47,500 bases of DNA from Symbiodinium natans (Eukaryota; Sar; Dinophyceae; Suessiales; Symbiodiniaceae): the NCBI GenBank assembly GCA_905221605.1, contig CAJNDS010002506.1:290001-337500 (forward strand), read 5' to 3'. The notes beneath the pieces were generated by a model, which searched no databases, was not told where the DNA came from, and worked only from the letters and a program-made list of their open reading frames with translations. Shown piece after piece: positions 42,094 through 47,500 of this stretch; position 1 is the stretch's first letter; every line of letters starts with the position of its first letter. The position numbers were made by a program, and so were the translations under genes.

Positions 42094-42611
42094 TAATGAG
42101 GCAAAGTGCACAGAACCAGCACAACTAGAATTCAGTTCTGGGCCCTAGCGCCGCAGCAGGCAGAAAAGGCCTTCGGAAGCGCAAGTTTGTGACCCCCTTC
42201 TGCCATTTCGAAGCTTGACGCGACTGTCGGAATCCGGCAATTTTTGCAGCAACGGACAGAAGACCATTCCGCTGTGGCTAGGGCATCCAAGACCATCTTT
42301 GAAACACAGTGCTCTCTGAACCCATGTTCCCTCTCTGTTCCCTCAAAAAGCAACCAGTCGTAGCCCTTGCCATGATGCTACCAGGCATTGCGGGCAGTTG
42401 ATGAGAGTATCGTAGAGGCCGCGGTGCCTCTGGCCAGACATCATACGAAGCAGCTCAGTGGTCCTTTTTCAGCCTGCATTGACTAAGCAGCTCCGATAGC
42501 TATGCCAAGACTGGAGTGAACTAGCAGCCGAAGCGTTCACAAATCTAAGCCAATGGGAAGCCTTGTTCAGGCACGGGAGAAGGCGGCGGAGGCAATGGCA
42601 CTAATCGGGGA

Positions 42612-43696
42612 CGGAGGGGGCGGGGGGGGGGGGGGCTGCGGTTGTGGTTGTCATTGCTTTTGTTATTGTTCTTCCATTCTTGTGATTCTTCTTCTTCTTC
42701 TTATTCTTGTTAGTCTTCTTTGTTGTGGTTGTTGTTGGTTGTGGGTTGTTGGTTGTTGGTGGCTGTTGGTTGGTGTTTTTTTTTTTTTTTTTTGTGGCTT
42801 GTTGTTTGTTGAGGCTGTTGAGTTTGTTGTTGGTTGTTATTGTTTGTTGCTTTTTTGTTGTGGATTTGTCGTTGTTTTGCTATAGCCTTGTATTTTATTT
42901 TGTGTGTTGTTTGCTTGCTTGCTTGCTTGCTTGTTTGTTTGTTTGTTTGTTTCATTCTTTGTTTGTTTGTTTGTTGGTTTGTTTGTTTGTGTGTTTGTTT
43001 GTTTGTTTGTTTGTTTGTTTGTTTGTGTGTTTGTTTGTTTGTTTGCTTGTTTGCTTGTTTGCTTGTTTGTCGTTTGTTGTTTGTTGCTTGTTGTTTGGTT
43101 TTGTTGTTTTTTGTTTGTTGTTTGGTGCTTGGTGTTTGTTGTTCGTTTTTTGGTGGTTGTTGTTTGTTGTTTGTTCGTTGTCATTTGGTTGTTGTTGTTG
43201 TTGTTGGTGGTGGCGGTGGTTGTTGTGTGTTTGTGGGTTGTTTGTTGTTGCCGTTTGCCTTTTTTTGTGTGTTAGTTGTTAGTTGTTTTGTTGTTTTGTT
43301 GTGTTGCTGTTTTGCTGTTTTGCTGTTTTGTTGGTTTGGTGTTCTGTTGTTTGTTTTTGGTTGTTTGTTTGTGTGCTTGGTTGTTTGTTTGCTTGGTTGT
43401 TTGTTTGTTTTGCTCGTTTTGTTTGGTTGTTTGGTTGTGTAGTTGCGTGTTTGCGTGTTTGCTTGTTTGCTTGCTGAATTGTTTGTTTGGTTCTTTGTTT
43501 CTTTGTGTGTTTGTTTCTTTGTTTGTTTGTTTCTTTGCTTCTTTGTTTGTTTGCTTCTTTGTTTATTTGTTTGGTCGGTTGGTTGGTTGGTTGTTGTCGT
43601 CTGTTGTTGTCTGTTGTTGCCTGTTGTCGTTTGGGTGGTGTTGTTGGGTGGGTTGTTGGTGGTGTCGATGGTGCTGTCGTTGGTGGGTGGTGGTGT

Positions 43697-43728
<32 letters not shown>

Positions 43729-43780
43729 CCGTTGTTGTTGTTGCTGCTGGTGCTGGTGCGTTATGGAAGCGCACCAAGTA
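42612..43780. repeat. T/G-rich low-complexity tract with (TTTG)n, (TTG)n, poly-G and poly-T
   Basis: About 1.1 kb in which the + strand is almost entirely T and G: a G-run near 42618-42634, TTC/TTG repeats, a poly-T run near 42776-42793, long GTTT arrays (42920-43060, 43370-43560) and GTTGTTGCTGCTG repeats at the end. Open frames here (Cys/Leu/Phe/Val on +, Thr/Asn/Lys/Gln on -) are by-products of the simple repeat and are not genes. Confidence 0.95.
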
Positions 43781-43953
43781 GCCGCGTGAGACTAGTGAAC
43801 CAAGACGCACGTCAAGACACTCTGAATGCTTCAGGCGAACCGGTCCTTCCGAAGTGCAGCTTGGAGGCCAATCTGGATGTCCTGCTTCTGTTGCTGTCTG
43901 TCAGTACTAGTGGCCACTGGCAATGTTTCATGGTCGAAGCCTTTAAGTTGCGC

Positions 43954-44091
43954 ATGAGCTCATGTGGCGCCAGTGCTGCCTGTGTGCTGCTGCTCGTTGC
44001 AGCAATCGGCGCCTGCTGGGGCTTCTCGGACGCAAGTGTGCGTTTGCAGTGTCAGCCTCATTCAAGAATGCAGTATCTTAGCTATCCGTAG
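43954..44091 (+). CDS. Signal-peptide exon, possibly the start of the protease gene
   Basis: ATG 43954 encodes MSSCGASAACVLLLVAAIGA then CWGFSDASVRL, a typical cleavable signal peptide, before a stop at 44089-44091. A donor GTAGGT at 44087 would end the exon just before that stop in phase 2. The next confident coding sequence on this strand is the trypsin-like protease at 45707, which needs an upstream exon with a secretion signal; since the 45707 exon needs phase 1, at least one more exon must lie between. The link is therefore a proposal. Confidence 0.35.
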   Translation: MSSCGASAACVLLLVAAIGACWGFSDASVRLQCQPHSRMQYLSYP

Positions 44092-44646
44092 GTGGGACAA
44101 CTGGGAGAGCGTGATAATCTGTAGATTGCGACCATGATGGATACACAGTACGGCTACAGTCTGCGCAGGTGCTGTAGACCCCGCCATGAAGCAGTTGAGC
44201 AGTTGGAGATGGCTCTCGAGAAGAGCGTATCAACGAAAAGTGAGCGACTTGTGAACGTGTGTGGGTGTGCGTGCGTAGTAAAGACAATGAAATCAGCTTT
44301 AAACGTTGTCTTTTTGGAGCTTGAGTGGGGCAACGTGCGGGGAGGGCGCAGTTGAAATTTCACAGCCACAAGTTTCACGAATTGAACTGCCGCTTGCAAT
44401 TTAGGTTTGGAGCATCTTCTCACACTCCGGGGCGGAGAGGCGGATGCAGGTGTTGGGGTGCGCGCCTGGGAAAGTGGACTGTGCTCAAAAACGGCCTCAA
44501 GCAAAATTTCCAGACTGGCCATGTCAACACTGCCAGGTACCAAATGTGGATGGGCAGGAGAAAAGTCAGCCCCGCTGCTGGTCAATGCACGTTTCGGTCA
44601 GAATGCTTCTCCTCGTTGTTCGGATGTTGATGACCTTGATCTTGTT

Positions 44647-44738
44647 TAGACGTGGGACACCCAATATAAATCCCCAAATAGTAGGAACTGCTGAAAATAA
44701 GGACCCCAACAAGCTACCCCTAATGTCGGAAACCCCCC
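44647..44738 (+). repeat. MITE-like repeat, copy E
   Basis: TAGACGTGGGACACCCAAT, AAATAGTAGGAACTGC, AATAAGGACCCC, CTACCCCTAATGTCGGAAAC appear in the family order. Confidence 0.65.
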
Positions 44739-44825
44739 ACATGGTTTCAGGACCAGTACCATCCTTAAGCCCAAAGCCCTAAACCCTAAACCTCCACATG
44801 GTTGCAGGACCAGTACCATCCTTTT
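44737..44825 (+). repeat. 32-bp direct repeats flanking a telomere-like remnant
   Basis: CCACATGGTT(T/G)CAGGAC then CAGTACCATCCTT occurs at 44737-44768 and 44794-44825. Between them lie GCCCAAAGCCCTAAACCCTA-type bases. The first copy directly abuts the end of MITE-like copy E. Confidence 0.85.
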
Positions 44826-44912
44826 CCAGGACTTGGACTGCTCCGCTTTCTGTTGCCCGGGGCTTCGGAGTCTGCAGCCGCACAAGTCCCACCTGGCCTT
44901 TTAAGAAAAGAA

Positions 44913-44991
44913 GAGACCCCCCAAAAAAAGACCCCCAAAGAGTAGGAGTCCTTTATAATAAGGACCCCCAAAAAGGTATCGTCGGAAATCC
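44913..44991 (+). repeat. MITE-like repeat, copy F (diverged)
   Basis: AGACCCCCAAAGAGTAGGAG, TAATAAGGACCCCC, AAAGGTATC and GTCGGAAATCC match the right two thirds of the family. Confidence 0.55.
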
Positions 44992-45706
44992 TCACATCCA
45001 AAACATCCGCTGCTTTTCGCCTGCTGTTGATCCTAATCTGGACTGAAAGTACACCGCTTCCAGTTTCAAGCGTGATCCAGGTCTTGTCCTGCAATGTTGG
45101 TTGTTGGGGGTTAGGGATGTTGAAGGTGCGACTGTCGAGGTTCAGCTAGGTTCCCGGGCTCGCTTCTCACCGAAAGCTGGCCGCCATCCACGGAGGTCCT
45201 GCATGGTCCTGCTGTACAACTTCTACCCATGGTCAACCCAGGCGGTGATGAGTGGGAGCCTGAGGAAGTTGCACCTTAAACGCCTGAAAGATCTAACTGT
45301 GGCTCCAGATAATCCGTTCCGTGCCGGTTAAATGCCACGACATCTTCGAATGCAGCAAAGTGCAGGGTGCAGGAGGTGTAGCGTCATATTCGGTCAGAAA
45401 GGCTCAAGAGCTAGTATGGGGCCGCAAGAGCCCTGGACATGTCTTAGTGCCTGTAAAAAAGCATGGTGTGGCCTTACGCCGGGTTGTCGTGGCGGCAACC
45501 TGCTGCTGCGTGCCTCGTCTTTTGTCACGACCTTAGCCTGCTGTTCTGTGCCAAAAGATGCTTTAGGAGGTACATGGAATCTGTTATCTTTTGTCATGGT
45601 TGAATGCCCCGTTCTGAAGCATCAGGCCTGTGCTGCGCGAGCCCAGCTCCGGATGCACAGTTGCGCGGGGCCAGCCAACGAAGGGCCAGCCAGAGGACAG
45701 ACTTAG

Positions 45707-47043
45707 GCCAGTGTGGCATTCGAGGGCATGCACAACAGGATGGTACCCGTATCATGCACGGCAAAAGCGCCGCACAATGCAGCTGGAGATGGCAGGTCAG
45801 CCTGCATGATGTGCGAAAAAACACCACTAAGTCCAGCCACTTCTGCGGAGGGACTCTCATCGATCGCCGGTGGGTGCTAACAGCTGCACATTGTGTGGGC
45901 TCCTTCTCTCAGTGCGACCTGCGATTTGTCAGGGTCATCGCTGGTGCCTGGAAGCACAGCTCGGAGTCGAGACTGCGAGAGGGAACCTCCGCAGAGCGTG
46001 GTGTTGTCCGCGTGCACACGCATCCAAGGCCGGAGTTCGAAGTTCGAAGTTTTTGGGGTCTAGGTCAAGAGCTTGCAACTGGCAAAAGGCTTCAAGATTG
46101 TCTTCATGCGGTCTAGAGGTGTCTCCGATGCTCGAACAGTTTGATGGGTTACTTAGTTGTTCATGTTGTTCCACTGTCTAGAGCCCTGGGCTCAGAACCC
46201 TGAAGGTACGGCAATGCTGCCCCCTCCGACAATGACTTCGCGCTAGTCGAGCTTGACGAGCAAATGCCGATCAACGATTGCATTGGCATAGCTTGCCTGC
46301 CCACGCAGAACGGGGGCCAAAAAGAGCCCTGGACAAAGGAATCACAGCAATGCAGCATCACAGGCTGGGGCGAGTCTCAAGATGCTGAAGATGCTGGAGG
46401 CGTACCCAGTACGCTGCAAGAAGGATCAGTGTCCACCTTGTCACATGAAGCCTGCGTCAAGGACTATGCCCCACACAACGCCACCATCACTGCTTCTATG
46501 CTGTGTGCTTCGGGCAGGTCAGACACGGGCATCACAGATGCGTGCTACGGTGACAGTGGAGGACCACTCGTTTGCAAGGAGCAAGATCGGTACGTGGTTC
46601 ATGGTATCACTTCCTGGGGCTTGGGCTGCGCGTCCGAGAAATTTCCTGGAGTTTACAGTCGCGTGACGGCAGCTTTGGACTGGATCCACGACACGGTGTC
46701 TGGGAACTCTGCATCTTCCGCTCCGACGCACTTCAATGGTGCCATGTGGACCGTCACATCTGGGAAGTGCACGTTGGATTCTTCCAAGTGCATACTCAGT
46801 CCGGACTACCCAAGGAACTATTCAACCAATTCGTTTTGCTTTATCCGAGTGAATGCCTCCGCAGCAGTTCCAATTCGAGTTGAAGAGTTTGCAACCGAGC
46901 CAGGGTTTGATCAGATGCTTTTGAATTGCCAATCCTTCTCTGGCCAGGCGAGTCCAGCTGGAGTCACCCCGTACACAGACATAATGTGGGTCTCGGATTT
47001 CCGTGGAGTGGCGAAAGGCTGGAAGTTGTGTCCTGGTGCTTGA
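45707..47043 (+). CDS. Secreted trypsin-like serine protease (S1) with C-terminal CUB domain, two exons seen
   Basis: Exon 45707-46028 starts [20 protein letters not shown], with an R|IMHG activation site like trypsin's R|IVGG, then [28 protein letters not shown] (catalytic His, codon 45889-45891) and ends VHTHP in phase 2. A 177-base GC-AG intron follows. Exon 46206-47043 continues [20 protein letters not shown] (catalytic Asp 46234-46236), [23 protein letters not shown] (catalytic Ser 46555-46557; Asp six residues earlier implies cleavage after Lys or Arg), GITSWGLGC and [17 protein letters not shown]-like domain ends it: [39 protein letters not shown], stop TGA. The first exons, including the signal peptide, are not certain; 43954-44091 is a candidate. 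All catalytic residues are present. Confidence 0.85.
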
Positions 47044-47500
47044 CGCACGCTTTCAGATGCGCCCATTGGTTACAGGATGCGTTAACATCCAGTTGGCGCA
47101 CAGGTCGTGCTGGCATCCATGCCTCACGCCGTATGGTTCCCAACATTTCCCAACTGACACACCGCAGTTCAATGTGTCATCTTTGACAATCTGCACTCCT
47201 ACGAAGGCAGTAGTTTCCAGCATTCATGGCTTGGGCTACGCTCAGCCGTGGACGTGCAAGTTCAGCGCATGTAAAGAACGAATGCGCCCTGCAGAGTGCA
47301 CAGTGGCCCTGGACCAGGCCGTCTTTGTTCTCTTAGCTCCTAGTGGTCAGCAACGTTTTCAGCTATCTGAGCCTCGTAGAATTGAGGACAACGACTCCAT
47401 GCCAGGGCTCCCCCGGAACACTCAGGGCACCTTTGAAGAGTGACTAGAAAAGACAATTGTTCGACTGTTAGAGTCTTTTGGTTTTTTGTTGCATGACTAC
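47044..47500 (+). other. Downstream flank, uncertain coding
   Basis: A + frame overlapping the protease end stays open to 47443 (YGSQHFPTDTPQFNVSSLTI, ALDQAVFVLLAPSGQQ). If GTGCTTG at 47037 served as a donor, some of it could be a further exon of the protease, but no domain is visible and no phase-matched acceptor was settled on. Confidence 0.2.

Noticed and set aside
42707-43789. Long open frames of Cys/Leu/Phe/Val (+) and Thr/Asn/Lys/Gln (-)
   Set aside because: They are translations of (GTTT)n and (GTT)n simple repeats, open in many frames at once, without any start context or domain.

Overview
The window looks like nuclear DNA of a dinoflagellate, most likely from the Symbiodinium group. 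The evidence is eukaryotic: genes are broken into many short exons whose introns use GT, GC and GA donors with AG|G acceptors; interstitial CCCTAAA/TTTAGGG telomere-like blocks are common; there is a possible relic of the dinoflagellate spliced leader; degraded R2-like non-LTR retrotransposons, an ankyrin gene of a type common in these algae, and a trypsin-CUB protease are present. No bacterial operon, rRNA, tRNA or CRISPR was recognised. Every gene I can orient lies on the + strand, as expected for unidirectional dinoflagellate gene blocks.

Layout. 0-1.5 kb: the 3' exons of an unknown basic protein with an NLS-like KKRKK, and a short acidic coding stretch. 2.6-5.4 kb: a four-exon putative molybdenum-carrier (SLOG-fold) protein. 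6.7-7.8 kb: an intronless, frameshifted ankyrin-repeat pseudogene just downstream of a spliced-leader-like sequence. 8.6-12.85 kb: many small exons encoding a charged coiled coil, a Pro/Ala-rich linker and two KH RNA-binding domains; this gene is invisible as a long ORF and was rebuilt from splice sites and reading phase. 12.9-20.4 kb: mostly repeats and unassigned DNA, including a 307-bp solo LTR with a 5-bp target duplication.

22.2-31.0 kb is a GC-rich cluster of four non-LTR retrotransposon pieces in the same orientation. They carry a reverse transcriptase, a CCHC knuckle and a restriction-like endonuclease. Only the last keeps an intact FLDD catalytic motif. 31.8-33.9 kb holds candidate multi-exon genes of unknown function. 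35.4-39.0 kb is a Thr/Ser-rich protein built from nineteen 55-residue repeats. 39-43.8 kb holds weak candidates and a 1.1-kb T/G-rich low-complexity tract. 44-47 kb encodes a signal-peptide exon and a secreted trypsin-like protease with a CUB domain.

A roughly 100-bp element with inverted ends recurs six times across the window, once inside an intron of the KH gene. The genes do not form an evident pathway. Exon joins are my inference from phase and motif continuity; no transcript data were available.
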